From Undaria pinnatifida (taxonomy: Eukaryota; Sar; Phaeophyceae; Laminariales; Alariaceae): a DNA stretch of 64,000 bases. The position numbers and the translations under genes are program-made. Positions within the stretch are counted from its first letter, which is position 1. The number at the start of each line of letters is the position of its first letter. Below the pieces are notes generated by a model. The model had not been told where the DNA came from. It made no database searches and worked only from the letters and a program-made list of their open reading frames with translations. Where the stretch lies: NCBI GenBank assembly GCA_012845835.1, contig JABAKD010000028.1:7443632-7507631 (forward strand), written 5' to 3'. Below, piece by piece: positions 22,501 to 33,344 of the stretch.

Positions 22501-25500
22501 AAGTAGCGTTTGTTTTTTTGCCACGTCTGCCGCGGGTGCAAGAAATCATCCTCGCCCGGCCCGGCCCAGCCCTGCAAAAGACAAACAAGGAAAACGAAAC
22601 CGGCCAAAAGACCAAACACGAAAGAAGACGAAATGCCTACGGTATGCACTTCAGAGGCGAATTATGTATGATATATGCAGGGAGTATCCCGGTTTAAACG
22701 CGCCCCGTGATACCCGAAATCGACGTCTCCGGTCTCCATACCGCTCTCGTCTCAGATTGGGTATCGTCTAGGCTTTAGTATAGGCGTCCCAGGGCGTGAC
22801 AAGCCAATTTGACCGCTGTTGAGTCCCGAATGCTCTTTTCTAAGGCACTCAGGGTGCCCAATGTACTGCGTTCCTAAATGAAATTGCAAACGACAGCGTG
22901 TAGGAGGAATGAAAACACCATGTTAGAATAGTACCTCGTGGTGAAGTGTCGTCGACACTGCTGCTGCTGCTGTCCTGCGCAGTGCAGCAGTCATGTATAC
23001 GTGACGTAGCAGTTAACAGTACTGTGTAGTAATGCATACCGGGGTCATCTACCAGGGATACACCTTTCGAACCATCCATGCTGTAGCCCCAATTCATTTA
23101 CATGGTTCAACTTCCAATCAAACCCTTTCCCCCCTCCCCTCTCCGCCGCCCACACCATCGCCTACCAGCGTCACGCGTGCAGTAAACTCCTACCAGGTAT
23201 TAATTTATGCGACCTACCCCCCCCCCTCCCCTCACCGGTCATACGACTACAGGATATACACATGAAACTGGTGCATTCCATCCTTAGTCGATGTTGTCCC
23301 CTCAAAAACGGGTTTTATAGTTTCCGTGCACAAATTGATTAACACTACCCTGTCGACCCTGATACAAACTAATTCAAAGGGGAGTCGCCGACCTTAACCC
23401 TTCATGAGGTCACGCACAGTAACACGCGCGATCGGAAAATCACACGCAGCTTGTTTAGACGAGTTTCGACGAAATCTTCGATCTCACAGCTTGAGTGTTT
23501 TTATTTTTTTATAATTTAGTGTTAATAGTTCAGCGGCAGTACGGTCAGCACAAGGGGGAGGAACTACAGCGTTCAACCACAGAACGAGCCACGGAGAGAG
23601 GAAGGGGGGGGGGGAGCGGTAGTGGGCTACTGTATCGTGCATGGTACGGGGTACATGGTTTTACTTCAACCCTTATTACGATGTTACTACGTGTATACGA
23701 TATGTAATAGCATCTATAGTATTGCTGAGTACGAGTAATACTCTGCGCTATTAATAGAAACGGCAGCGGTACTACTAGTTCTACTGTATCTACTGGTGCT
23801 GTAGCGTAGCGGTAGCAACCAAGTATAGCAATAGTGACTACTGTATTATTTACTCACCACTGGGCACTTCCCTACCCCTATGCCTTTCCCCCCCCCGTTC
23901 GCTGACCCCCCCCCGCCGCCCCCTACTCCACGCCCTTCTTGTGTTACGCCCCGTTTTCCTCTTTCCGTGCCGGGGTGAACGAACTAATTCAGCCGCGACA
24001 CCATCGCACCGCGCAACGATACGGAAAAGCGCGTGTACGAGGCGCTCTCGAACAAGAATTGGGGGGCGTCGAGCACATTGCTTAACGATATCGCTAGGGA
24101 CACCTATGACTTGTGAGGGATAAAGGTTTCCCCTGGTATTTATAGCGTGTTTTTTTTGGCTTGTGTGTATTATGTGTTTTTTTTTTCATGCTTTTGGTTT
24201 GCTTACGTTTTTTATTGTTTTGTGTTTTGTGTTTTTTTTTTCGGTTTGTGTGTGTTGTCGTGCGTGTGTTGCAAAAATGCCGGCCCGTTTGTTCGCCTCT
24301 CGCCCACCCTCCTGTCGCTGAGGAAATTCCACAACAAGTTTATTCCCGTTCCTCGAGGAATAATAACAATTGCACTTCTGTAACTCTTCCCGGTATGTCA
24401 TTGATTGATGCCTCCTCCCTTCCCCTCTCCTCCCCTCCCCACCCCGCCTCCCTTCCCTTCCCCTCTCCTCCCCTCCCCTCCCCACCCCGCCTCCCTTCCC
24501 TTCCCCACCCCACCCCACCCCTCCCCGCCTCTCACCACCCCACCCCACCCCGCCCCACCCCCTTCATTTCCTTCCCCTGTTGTATTTCGTCTTTTTTGTG
24601 TGCTGTTGTTTGTTGTTTACTCGTCAGCGAAAAGTACGGGATGATCTTGCCGCTGATCTGGACCTCTCTGCAGAGCCCGAGCCGCGAATGGCGGAAGGTT
24701 TTCAAGGTACGGAGGCGTTTGTGCATATCCGAGTTGCGCTGTCCGTAGCCAAAATCACGGCGTTAGCCATACATAAAAAAGTATTCCCACGTGACCCACC
24801 CCCCTCCGCCCCAACCCCACCACCCCCCGCCCCATCCCTCATCCCCCACCTCATCCCACCCCACCCCACCCCACCCCACCCCACCCCACCCCACCCCACC
24901 CCACCCCACCCCACCCCATCCCACCCCACCCCACCCCACCCCACCCCACCCCACCCACATCTCTCCCGCGCCTTGCCTTGCTCGCTTGCGGCGTGGAAAC
25001 TGTTGCTGCGTGGAAAATCGCATGCTTACAGGCGCTCTCCCTCCTGGAGCACCTTGTGAAGAACGGCGCAGAGCGCGTGATTGAGGACGCCCGCGACAAC
25101 CTCCACCGCATCCGAATGCTGGCCGACTTTAACTACTACGAGGGACCGGTCGACAAGGGCAGCGGAGGTAAATGGAGGGGTTGGGTTGATTGCGAAGCGC
25201 GTTGGCGTGTGTGTTGCCCCTAGTCTGGCGTCCCGGCGCTGCAATTTTGTCCCCAACCCCCCCCCCCCCCCCCCCCCATCCCATTCTGCGGGCGCCGACG
25301 GGCGAAGTGCCCCCCCCCTCCCCCCTCCCCCTGCATGCGACCCACCGAACACCTCACGGCGCTTCGCACTTGGTGCACGCAGTGTCTCCCTGATCGGTTA
25401 AAACCCGCCGTGCTCCGTCCCGGCGTTGTAGAGATGCCGGCGTCGATGATGTCAAGACTACGCTATGCATATAATAAGTACACCCGCCCCCCGCCCATGC

Positions 25501-26685
25501 CGCCGCCCCCCACCGCTCGAAACCCAAACGCCTGCAACAACCAGTCCGCGAGAAGTCAAAGCAGCTGATCGAGCTCCTGAAAGACAACGAGATGATCCGA
25601 GAAGAGCGCGAAAAGTCTCGCAAGCTGAGGGACAAGTACGTGGGTCTTGGTAGCGGCGGAGGCGGCTTTGGCGGGGGAGGCGGTGGTGGGTACAGCGCTG
25701 GCGGCGGTGGTGGGTACAGTGGCGGTGGCGGGTACAATGGCGGCGGTAGCAGTTACAGCGGGGGCGGGGGCAACGGCAGCAGCTCTCGATACGGAGGTAA
25801 GATTATCTGCTCGTTCGAAGAAACCCATTCATTGGTCGACTGCTGATATTTCGGGACGTTTCATCGGCCAACATATAAGGCGACCAGACTCAAAGGAGAT
25901 GGGGTCTGATGGAGGTCACGCGGGGGCGCTTTTGAGAGTGCAAGTGCGGCGTGTTGACGTCGTGAGCGAGTGCTCCTTCGCTGTGTTTGCATTATTGCGG
26001 AGTTTTTGGTGATGGTGATGGTGTTCGTGTTCGTGTTGGTGTTAGTGCTGTTGTTGTTGCTGCTGTTGCTGCTGCTGTGGCTATTGTTGTTGCTATTGTT
26101 GTTACTTTTGCTGCTGCTGCTGCTGTTGTTGCTACTGCTATTGTTTCGCCACTGCTGGTGTTGCTGCTGGTGCTGCTGCCGTTGGTGGCGAGGATGAGTG
26201 ACCGCGCTCGGGTGTACCCCTCTCATGTGTCTGTCGTCGGACTTTTTCAGATGAACCCTACCGCAGCGGAGGCGGTGGATACAGTGGTGGCGGTGGCTAC
26301 AGCGGTGGCGGGGGATACAGCGGTGGCGGGGGGTACAGCGGGGGCGGAGGTGGCGGTGGTGGGCGGTACAGCGACTCTGTCGACCGAGAGGGCTACAGGT
26401 GACGACAAGACGCTGCTAGAACATTCATGGACTCGTTGTTGTACTTTTTGGCCTAAACATTCGTGGCTGGTGGGGCTCGTCAAACTCATCAAATATAGGA
26501 AGTGCCGTCGTCTTTTGTGTCGATTGTATTTAATTTGTCTTAACGCCCTCTGCTCCGCGTCCTGTTCTGCAGTGGTACAATCGCCCGGAACAAGTATTCT
26601 GACTCCTCGGCAGACCGAAACGAGAGCAGTTCGAAGAGCAAAAGCGATGACACCGACAAGGAACCTTCCAAGGTATGTATTTCGT

Positions 26686-26748
<63 letters not shown>

Positions 26749-29700
26749 GGTGTTGGTGTTGGTGTTGGTGTTGGTGTTGGTGTTGTTGGTGTTGGTGTTG
26801 GTGTTGGTGTTGGTGTTGGTGTTGGTGTTGTTGGTGTTGGTGTTGGTGTTGGTGTTGTTGGTGTTGGTGTTGGTGTTGGTGTCGTTGTTGGTGTTGTTGC
26901 TGTTGCTGTTGCTGTTGTTGGTGTTGGTGTTGGTGTTGGTGTTGGTGTTGGTGTTGGTGGTGTTGGTGTTGGTGTTGGTGTTGGTGTTGGTGTTGGTGTT
27001 GTTGTGTTGTTGTTGTTGTAGTTGTTGCGGTTGTTGTTGATGATACGTAACAGGATAGTACTTGGTCGGCCAGGTTCAGTTCGTGTGTTTTATGTTCATC
27101 TGCTGTACGTAGGTCAAGGAGTTCGTCGAAACTCATATTTGCAAGTTGTTTGTGATACTCCGATGGCGCGTGTTACGGGGTGTGTGTATCCTCATGAAGG
27201 ATATTGGTCGGCAACTCCCCTTAGTACTAGCTAGTACCAGGATCATCAGGGTGATGCGAAGACATTTACTCTGTGGTCAATCTGTGCGCGGAAATAATAT
27301 GGTGTTTATAGCGTGCTTTGTTTTTCGTTTGCATGTTTGCATGTTGGCTTGTTGGTTTGTTGGTTTGTTTGATTGTTTGTTTTATAGTTTGTTTGACTGT
27401 TTGTTTCATGTATACCGGTGGTGTCATCTGAGATCGCTGGCTCTCCCCACCCCCTTTTCTCACTCCATTCCCTCCCCCTCCCCTCCCCTCCCCTTCTCCG
27501 ACAAAACCCGCCCCCCCGCCCTTCCCTTCACAGTCCAAGCGTGAGCGCAAGAAAGCGTCTGGCTCAAAGCTAGCTATTAAGATCAAGGACAAGAGTAGCG
27601 GTGGCGGCGGCGCAGCCGCCGCCTCCCCCGTCGCCCCCGCGGCGTCAGCCGCAGCCGCCGCGCCCGTTCCGGACCTACTCGGCGGTGACCTGCTATCATC
27701 CCCGGCTGCTCCCGCGCCGGCAGCAAGCGGGTCTGGTCTTGGTGACTTGTTTGCTGCTGCCCCTGTGGCAGCTGGCGGTGGTGGAGGGTTTGATGGATTT
27801 GATCCTCGCGGTGGTGGGAGTTCCGCGCCAGCGGCGGTGCCTGCTGCGGTGCCTGCGCCGGCGGCGACAGGCGGTGCGGGAGGGGGAGGCTTGTTTGGGC
27901 AGGAGTTTTCGGGTTTTTCGGTGGCGCCTACTGCGGCGTCGACGGCGTCGGCGGGAACGGTGAGTGGCGTGCCGGGGTAGCGGTTCAACTTCCTGCGTCC
28001 ACCGTTCGTCTCGTTTTTGCCCTTACTACGTTTTGCCTCCTTCCTACCCATGTAGACCTCTCTTGCCTTTGCCACCCGTTCTTCACACCCCTTCGTCTTC
28101 CCTCCGTTCTGTCTTCGACCTCCCTCTGTCTTTTCCCCGGCGTTCTGCCTCCGTCTCATGTTCGTCTTACCTTTGTCTGACTGTTGTCTTCGTCTTAAAA
28201 TCCATACTTTACCGTCGTCTTGAATGCGTCTTTTACCTTCGTCTTGCCTTCATCTTGCCTACGTCTTGCCTCCATCCTACGTTCAGCCCTCCCTCCGCTT
28301 TTACCTTTCCCCATGCCTTGCCTCTCTCGCGTTGCTTTTTTTACTTCCAATCCCTCCCTTTCTCCTTCGGCAGCCTTTCAGCCAACCGGCGGACCTCTTC
28401 GCGTCCGCGCCCAACCCCCTCTCGGCCGCCGGTGCGGGCCTAGTGGGCTCAGGGATGGGCGGAGGTTTTTCCGGGAACACTAGCACGGCCAACAACGGAA
28501 ACGGTATCGGGGCGAGCAGCGGGCACGCTAAGACTGCTTCCAATGGCAATGAGGATTTCAGCGATTTTCAGGGCAGTGTTGGCGCGGGTGGTAGTAGCGG
28601 CGGCGGTGAGACTAATGGTGGTAGTGCCGCGCCTGCCCCCACTGCTGGGAATGGTGGCATAACGAACGCTAAGTGGAGGGACGTGTCGTCTCTTGTGGAC
28701 CTTGGGGGGCTGAGCAGCAACACGGATAAAAAGGTGGGTGCACCGGCTGTGGGGAAATAGTGGAATGCGGGAATGAGAAGCCCGAGCCCCTTGCCCCCCC
28801 CCCCCCCCTTCCCCCCTTGCCCCCCCCCCGCCCTTCCCCCCGGTGCTCCGTCTCGAAAGGCACGCGTAGTCAGTGGTCAAATGACTAAAGAAAACAACGA
28901 ATGAGTACGCCCGCCCCCTCCTCTGCCCCCACGCCCGCCTCCTGCTTGCGCCATATATATTTCATTTACGTCAGTTTACGTAGACGTTTGTGTGTGTTGG
29001 AAAGCATATCATTGCGGATTGACTTTTTTTTTTTACGCATTATATACTACTACATACACGTTCGTTCTTTTTTTTTCTTGTTAACTTTGAATGGTTTCGG
29101 TTGTCGTAGATGAGCTTATTTTTGCAAAAATGAATTCACGACGAACCAACCCCCCCTCCCCCCCGCCCCGTGGACGTTTTTTTACCGACGAAATGACGGA
29201 ATATGACACTGTTGGTCAGGTTGCGCAACAAAAGGTGGTGGAGCAGACGTTCCAGTCCAACAACAACTCCTTCGCAGGTCTGGACGGCTTCCACGCGCCC
29301 CGGCCCCAGGGGATGGGAATGAACCGTCCCCTGTCCTCCATGACAGGCTTGTCTGGCTCGCATCAGCAGAAGGGCGGCGGAATGATGGGCGGGGGAGCGG
29401 GGATGCAGTCTGGCTACCAGCAGCAACAGATGCAGCAGCAGCAAATGCAGCAGCAAGGGGGCTGGATGGGCACGCAGCAAGGGATGGGTACGGGGGGTAT
29501 GGCGGGAGGGATGGGAGCATGGGGTGCCTCAGGTGGCGGTATGGGCCAGCAGCAGCAACAGCAGCAGCAAGGGTTTGGAGCGGGGGGAGGAATGGGGATG
29601 GGAATGAGGATGGGCGGCGGTGCTCAGCAAGGGCAGCAGATGGGGGGGATGGGGATGCAGCAGGGTGGTGGAGGCGTTATGGGTGCGAACAAGCAAGGGG

Positions 29701-29777
29701 GCGTGCAGGCGGGCGCGGCGGGCCCGGTGATGCCCGGAGGCTTGTCTGGGCCAGGGGGTCCGGGAAGCTTCTTCTGA
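16524..29777 (+). CDS. EpsinR-type ENTH-domain clathrin adaptor
   Basis: Membrane-bending adaptor that binds phosphoinositides through an N-terminal ENTH domain and recruits clathrin and adaptors at Golgi/endosomal membranes (family knowledge). Exons, all junctions in phase: 16524-16594, 23993-24112, 24628-24706, 25032-25167, 25545-25796, 26251-26398, 26573-26672, 27534-27959, 28374-28733 and 29220-29777, giving 749 aa. ENTH spans about residues 14-155: KNMVGEV, EALSNKNWGASSTLLNDIA, WRKVFKALSLLEHLVKNGAE, VREKSKQLIELLKD and LRDKYVG. The DKYVG ending and opening helix resemble epsinR/Ent3 more than endocytic epsin. Residues about 160-268 are GGGGYS repeats. A basic stretch SKRERKK follows at 303, then Ala/Gly-rich sequence, NEDFSDFQ (AP-1/GGA-ear-type motif), VSSLVDLGG and a Met/Gln/Gly-rich C-terminus. 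The start GCCATGG fits Kozak. No NPF or clear UIM is seen. Intron 1 (7.4 kb) is full of repeats. Confidence 0.9.
16595..17524. other. Epsin intron 1, unassigned part
   Basis: No nested gene is recognised. 17595-18279 is similar: loosely repeated AGTACTCG/GTACTGG motifs and no coding signal. Confidence 0.4.
17525..17594 (-). mobile_element. 90-bp MITE copy, reversed
   Basis: Shows AAACCCGTTTTCGGGGACAA, a GGAAATAGTACAGGGAGGG variant of the core and the end GAAGGGGTTAAG, matching the inverted 10692-10779 and 30232-30321 copies with divergence. Confidence 0.5.
18280..20282 (+). repeat. Interrupted satellite of GGTAC-rich units
   Basis: Three blocks (about 18280-18650, 19355-19770 and 20125-20282) are built from TACCTTACCTAAGTNTTGGG, GGTACG, CCCGGGTATAGGTATACCCG and TCGACGAAATACCCGGG. 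They are separated by unrelated segments 18651-19354 and 19771-20124, so an older array was split by insertions. The 18651-19354 insert has an AAAATT run near 18690 and no recognised gene. All lies in epsin intron 1. Confidence 0.65.
19776..19875 (+). repeat. Two-copy tandem duplication, about 52 bp
   Basis: Two adjacent copies of CCGGTCGCCCCGGTGGC, then TATCAGGTTATCCTCGAGCC, interrupting the satellite. The second differs by a G/A change and at its 3' end. Confidence 0.65.
20335..20565 (+). repeat. Dispersed repeat B
   Basis: Matches 10903-11165 in order: ACAAGGGCTCCGCTCCGCGG, GCATGATTTGGTGCAAC-like sequence, TTGATAATGCCAAGAG and GGGCAGTACGAGTGTAATTT. 20566-21257 downstream is unassigned, T-rich near 20960-21120. 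Confidence 0.6.
21258..21420 (+). mobile_element. SINE-like retroposon with poly(A) tail
   Basis: Plus-strand copy reading GCGCCAGCTAGCGTTGGG, TTAAATCGACACACGACG, GTGTGGTGAGCTTAAGCTCG and CCATCCGCCGGAGGATG, then 19 A residues. The strong poly(A) marks the 3' end. A flanking target duplication could not be identified with confidence. Confidence 0.65.
21421..23296. other. Epsin intron 1, mostly unassigned
   Basis: Two short blocks, near 21955 (TGGTCGCAGGACAGGCTCC) and 22246-22322 (GCTGAAGCAAGTCATACA ... GAAATCGGAAGT ... CGTACGTACGTGC), recur in the same order at 33166 and 33597-33672. They may be the ends of one larger element. A CCCG-rich stretch lies at 22376-22410. No gene is seen. Confidence 0.4.
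23297..23512 (-). repeat. Dispersed repeat A, reversed copy
   Basis: Reverse orientation of the full motif order: AAAACGGGTTTTATAGTTTC, GGGGAGTCGCCGACC, CGCGCGATCGG, AGCTTGTTTAGACGAG, TTTCGACGAAATCTTCGATC and CACAGCTTGAGTG, with the A/T-rich end. 23513-23992, up to the exon 2 acceptor, is unassigned. Confidence 0.6.
24113..24627. other. Epsin intron 2, C/T-rich
   Basis: T-rich then CCCCTCC/CCCCACC-rich DNA between exons 2 and 3. Both strands give only low-complexity peptides. Confidence 0.5.
24854..24957 (+). repeat. (CCCCA)n pentanucleotide microsatellite
   Basis: About 20 nearly perfect CCACC-phase repeats in epsin intron 3. The Gly/Trp/Val- and Pro/His/Thr-rich frames here come from it. 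Confidence 0.9.
25340..25500 (+). repeat. Dispersed repeat D in epsin intron 4
   Basis: Contains GAACACCTCACGGCGCTTCG, CTTGGTGCACGCAGTGTCTC and ACCCGCCGTGCTCCGTCCCG. The same order occurs at 62350-62480, and its 3' half at 59217-59320. Confidence 0.5.
26000..26185 (+). repeat. GTT/GCT-rich microsatellite
   Basis: Degenerate trinucleotide tract in epsin intron 5, translating to poly-Leu/Val or Ser/Asn. Confidence 0.75.
26687..27040 (+). repeat. (GTT)n and (GGTGTT)n microsatellite
   Basis: About 350 bp of GTT then GGTGTT repeats starting 14 bp after the exon 7 donor. It explains the long poly-Val, poly-Leu and poly-Gln/His frames on both strands, which are not genes. Confidence 0.9.
27112..27300 (+). 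repeat. Dispersed repeat A in epsin intron 7
   Basis: Carries GAGTTCGTCGAAACTCATAT, GTGATACTCCGATGGCGCG, GTATCCTCATGAAGGATAT, GTCGGCAACTCCCCTT and TCTGTGCGCGGAAA in the family order. The left A/T-rich end is missing. Confidence 0.6.
28862..28945 (-). repeat. Dispersed repeat E in epsin intron 9
   Basis: Contains GTCAGTGGTCAAATGACT and CAACGAATGAGTACGCCCGC, the reverse of the 6745-6866 and 30945-31010 segments. Confidence 0.45.
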
Positions 29778-30231
29778 TTTTATCCCGGGAGACAGGTTCG
29801 TGGGTGCTCTGTTGTGTTTCTCGTGCATGCCCAGGTAAAAGTTGGGGTGGTTGAGTTCGGCTTAGGTGCTTGGGTTAGAGTTACGGTAGAGACGCGCTGG
29901 TTCTTTTTTTTTGCCCTCAAGGTTCTTAGCTTAAAAGGACCTCTATAATCCCACCCAAAACTGATCTCTTGATGAAAAAAGAAATTGCAAACGCGATGAA
30001 AAAATCTTAATGTCCTACTATTAAATGCCAGTGGTTTTGTTGAGCATGAAACGAAAGAAAAAAAATCCATGAAATATATAAATATATATTTTTTTAAAGG
30101 CGTTCCGGCGATATTGCGTTGAGGAGTCTCCCGAAATTCCGAAAATATTTATTTTTGTCAAAAAAAAAATGGTGTCTCTATCGTGGCGGGCGTCTAGCGT
30201 TGGGGTTAGCGTTCGGAGGCTATGGTGTGGG
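29778..30231. other. Epsin 3' flank
   Basis: Presumed 3' UTR and flank. AT-rich near 30060-30170 with ATATATAAATATATA. No confident polyadenylation signal is assigned. Confidence 0.4.
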
Positions 30232-30321
30232 TCAACCCCTTTAGAGCCCCCGAACCCCTCCCTATACTAAATCCAAGTGATTTTGTCCCCAAAAACGGGT
30301 TTCCAGTTGTAAAGGGGTTAA
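30232..30321 (+). mobile_element. 90-bp palindromic-end MITE, best copy
   Basis: TCAACCCCTTTAGAGCCCCC at the left and TTGTAAAGGGGTTAA at the right give inverted termini of 11 bp around a core with CCCTCCCTATACTAAATCC and GTCCCCAAAAACGGG. Too short to encode anything. Confidence 0.7.
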
Positions 30322-30370
30322 GCTTAGGACAAGCGTCAATTTATAGTTGTTCGGTATGTAACCCTAGCCC

Positions 30371-30518
30371 TAACCCTTTAGCACTGCGCACTATAATAGC
30401 CTATATACGTACCGTATATGACAGTGCATAACACCCCCCCCTGCTAACCCTAACCCTGTAGCACTACGCGCTATAATAGCCTATATACGTACCGTATATT
30501 ACAGTGTATAGCACCCCC
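30371..30518 (+). repeat. Two-copy tandem duplication, 80-bp unit
   Basis: Copies start TAACCCTTTAGCACTGCGC at 30371 and TAACCCTGTAGCACTACGC at 30451. Both contain TAATAGCCTATATACGTACC and end in a C run. Confidence 0.75.
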
Positions 30519-31452
30519 CTTGGGATGAAATGCTGAGCCGGTCTCCTCCGAAACCAGCTCGGCACGAATAACAGCTGTGGCGGCTTAAGGAGGATGTCGT
30601 CCAGATCTTTCCATAGACGTGTCGCTCGGCGTTCAGACTCTACCGATCGTCGAGAAATCGGCATACGAAACTCGTCCGAGGGGGTTTGCTATACACCGTC
30701 ACATACGGTAGTCACGTGGCTGAGTAGGCGAGTAGGTAGCACCTTGTTTCTCAAGAGCAACGTTGTCGTAGTTTGCGCCGGTGTGCACGAAACCTACGCT
30801 GCTGACTCGTTTTGGTTTTGATTCTGCTGCGGCGGTGGTGTGAAGCGCTCGAGCGAACAGTCGGGGGGGGGCGTGCAGTTCGAGCGAACCGATTGAATGG
30901 GGAGCGTGTGGTCGCCGGGTGGACACACACATGGGGAAGAAGGGCGGAGGGGGGGTACTCATTTGATGCTTGTCGTAAGTCGTTTGACTATTGACCGCGC
31001 ATCCTTTCGAGACGGATCACCGCTCAGTACGATTCTTCCTAAATATTGCGTTATTTTTTCTTCGCTCATCTTATCTCCTTCCTGTCTTTGCCGTCTGCGG
31101 CCACCATCTATCTCCTGGGATTGCGCGGGGGGCCATTACTGATGACAAGGGTCTCTCATGATTTTCTGTGATTTATCCGTGTACCTTTTTTCTAGCGATG
31201 GCTTCACGCGCGATTGGGGGGGGGGGGGGGGGGACGACGAGACAGGATGTGTGGGTGTGTTTTTTGTTTGTATGTGCGTGCGTTCTTCACGTTAAGCCGT
31301 TGTTGCCACCCATCGACATCAATGCACGAAAGGATAAACCTCACTTGGAGGCTCATCACGTGGAAGAAGACCTTACCCGGCTGTTTCTGTGTATGTACGT
31401 TGACGTTGACTGGTTGTTACGGCTGGCTGTTCCATGCATTTTTTTTTTCCAG
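30519..31452. other. Spacer with repeat E
   Basis: 30945-31010 is a plus-strand copy of dispersed repeat E (GGTACTCATTTGATGCTTGT, TTGACTATTGACCGCGCATC). A run of 18 G lies at 31217-31234. No gene is recognised. Confidence 0.4.
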
Positions 31453-32883
31453 GTGGGTAGGGCTTTGGAGCGCGACTTCACGAGCCTCTTGTGGATCCTC
31501 CTTTCGGAGGGTTCGCCCTTGGCTGGTGTCTTTTTTTTAGTCGGGCATATCGAGGGCAATTTCTGGACGCGCCATCGAGTGGCGCTTGAATGGTATTTTG
31601 CGTGGTTAATAACGTGGCCCTGCGTCGGTGGAGAGGGGGGGGGGGGGGCGGGGAGGGGGCGCTTAGCCGTGCACCCCTGGGAGGAAATTTTAGCCGTGAC
31701 CCCCGGAGAGGTGGCGGGGGAACATGTCCGTGGCCGCGTTATTTTTCGGCGGGAAAAGTAGCTTTGGGGCTTGCTCGTTGAAGGCGGTTTTTTGCGACCA
31801 GCTATAGCCGTGTGCAATGCATTCCTTCCCGGCGAGGCGCGACGTAAACGTGGCATCACGTCTGTGCTTGGCCCCTTTCCTCCCGTGCGTTGTTGCATGG
31901 TTGGTGGCGGTCGGTCGGCCGGTCGGTACCAGGCGCTTGTTGGTTAGTTAATGGGTCAGAGAGGTTTTTGAAACGATAATAAGGAAGGATATCGGCTTTT
32001 GTTTTTGTTGCAATTTATTTCTTTTTTCTGTTTGTGTTTTGTGTTTATTTTCGCTGAAAATGGGCGAGAGAAGTTCAACCAACTACTGTGGAGGTACTTC
32101 GTGCCCGTTTATGTCAACAACCCGTTGCAGGTTAAGGGAGTTCCGTGGAGGGGGCGGGGGGGGGGGGGGGGGGCAGGGGGGCGTCTGACTATCCTTCATC
32201 TTGGCGTTGTCCGTTCTCGAAAAGTTGTGTAATACGTACCGGTGGCTACCCACACAGCAACCGTGACGGTTTATGCCGTCCCCGTCGCATAAAGCCTCCT
32301 TCGGGTGGATGGAAACCTGGGGTGCCGTCAGGGCTTTTCCCTCCACCATGGAGGGAGGGCTGTTTCTGTGATTTGTAATGTTGGGAGCCTTGCACGGGCG
32401 CGGGTGCGCAAAGGTTTTGGTGGGTGAATTAGTTGGGCGTCGACTAATAATATCGAACTCACGGCATTGTTTTGTTCCTTTGTTTGGTGATGGTATGTGC
32501 CCCATGTGTCTTATCGATGTGCTCATGTGCCGCTGTTGCTGTGTGGTTGGTGTTGGTGCTGATGATGATGATGATGATGATGCTGTGGCGTTGTTTCCGC
32601 CGTACATACCGCTGCTAACTTACTGCAGCGGCAGTGGTGTTGGCGAATTCAAGAAGTGGCAGGGATCTTCTACCGTTTGGAAGCGCAAGCCATGCCATGT
32701 ATCCAACGAACTGCCTGGTACCGAACTCTCAGATCCCCTTTTTCTTATCTATGCTTTTCAAGGCAGATATGTCCCTGGGCTATCGTGCAGTTCATGATCT
32801 ACATGTACATAATATGTTGCCGCGTAGGAGCCGCACCATCTGCATGACCTCGCACATGTTTCTTGGGTTGGATATGTACTATA
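31453..32883 (+). CDS. Doubtful multi-exon coding region
   Basis: Three coding-like pieces, none recognised. After a pyrimidine-rich acceptor, about 31453-31594 reads VGRALERDFTSLLWILLSEG. About 32055-32130 reads ENGREKFNQLLWRYFVPVYV ending NNPLQ at a GTTAAG donor. 32626-32883 reads AVVLANSRSGRDLLPFGS through SLGYRAVHDLHVHNM to a stop at 32883. The joining phases were not verified, and a GAT repeat (32560-32582) lies between. It could be a real gene, a decayed one or chance open frames. Confidence 0.25.
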
Positions 32884-33222
32884 GATAGATCCTGCATACC
32901 GTATATATCTTATCGACAAATAGACACCGGATATATTAATGGATAGTCTAGATCATGACGTTTCCCTACGATGTGTCCAACTCTCTACCCACATCCCACC
33001 TGTTGTTTTGGAGGAGTCCAATCCACCAATCCATCTCGACTTGACATGTCGAAGGAAACCCGGAGCCGTGCTATTCAAGCAATTACCCCAAAAAATCTCA
33101 CACGCGTCTCCTCTCCTCTCCCCCGGTTGTTCTCACACTAACTCGCATTAATAATCGAGTCCGTGGTCACAGGACAGGCTCCGAAAGAGGTGCACAACGT
33201 TGTTTTTTTAGGCTCTCACCGC
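32884..33222. other. Unassigned spacer
   Basis: Only the short block GGTCACAGGACAGGCTCC near 33166 is shared with 21955. No gene is seen. Confidence 0.35.
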
Positions 33223-33303
33223 CTTAACAACTGGAAACCGCGCTTTGGGGCAATATTACTTGGAATTAGTATAGGGAGGGGTTTCAGGGCTCTAATGGGG
33301 TTA
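33223..33303 (-). mobile_element. 90-bp MITE copy, reversed
   Basis: TTAACAACTGGAAACCGCG, then TTGGAATTAGTATAGGGAGG and CTCTAATGGGGTTA: the family in reverse, with one degraded end. Confidence 0.55.
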
Positions 33304-33344
33304 CAAGCCCTCCAAAAAAAACTGGTTTGCCTTTTGAGGGTAAA

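Noticed and set aside
24186-25111. Gly/Trp- and Pro/His-rich frames
   Set aside because: Translations of the CCCCTCC and CCCCA repeats in epsin introns 2 and 3.
26540-27136. Long Gln/His-rich and Val- or Leu-rich open frames
   Set aside because: Pure translations of the (GTT)n/(GGTGTT)n microsatellite in epsin intron 7; frames are open on both strands.
29091-29219. Upstream extension of the last epsin exon (MVSVVVDELIF...)
   Set aside because: This stretch is intron. The phase-correct acceptor GGTCAG at 29219 joins DKK to VAQQKVVEQTF.
30360-30470. Telomeric repeats (CCCTAA-like words; also near 36615-36650)
   Set aside because: Only one or two adjacent copies, within a duplicated 80-bp unit. 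No array.
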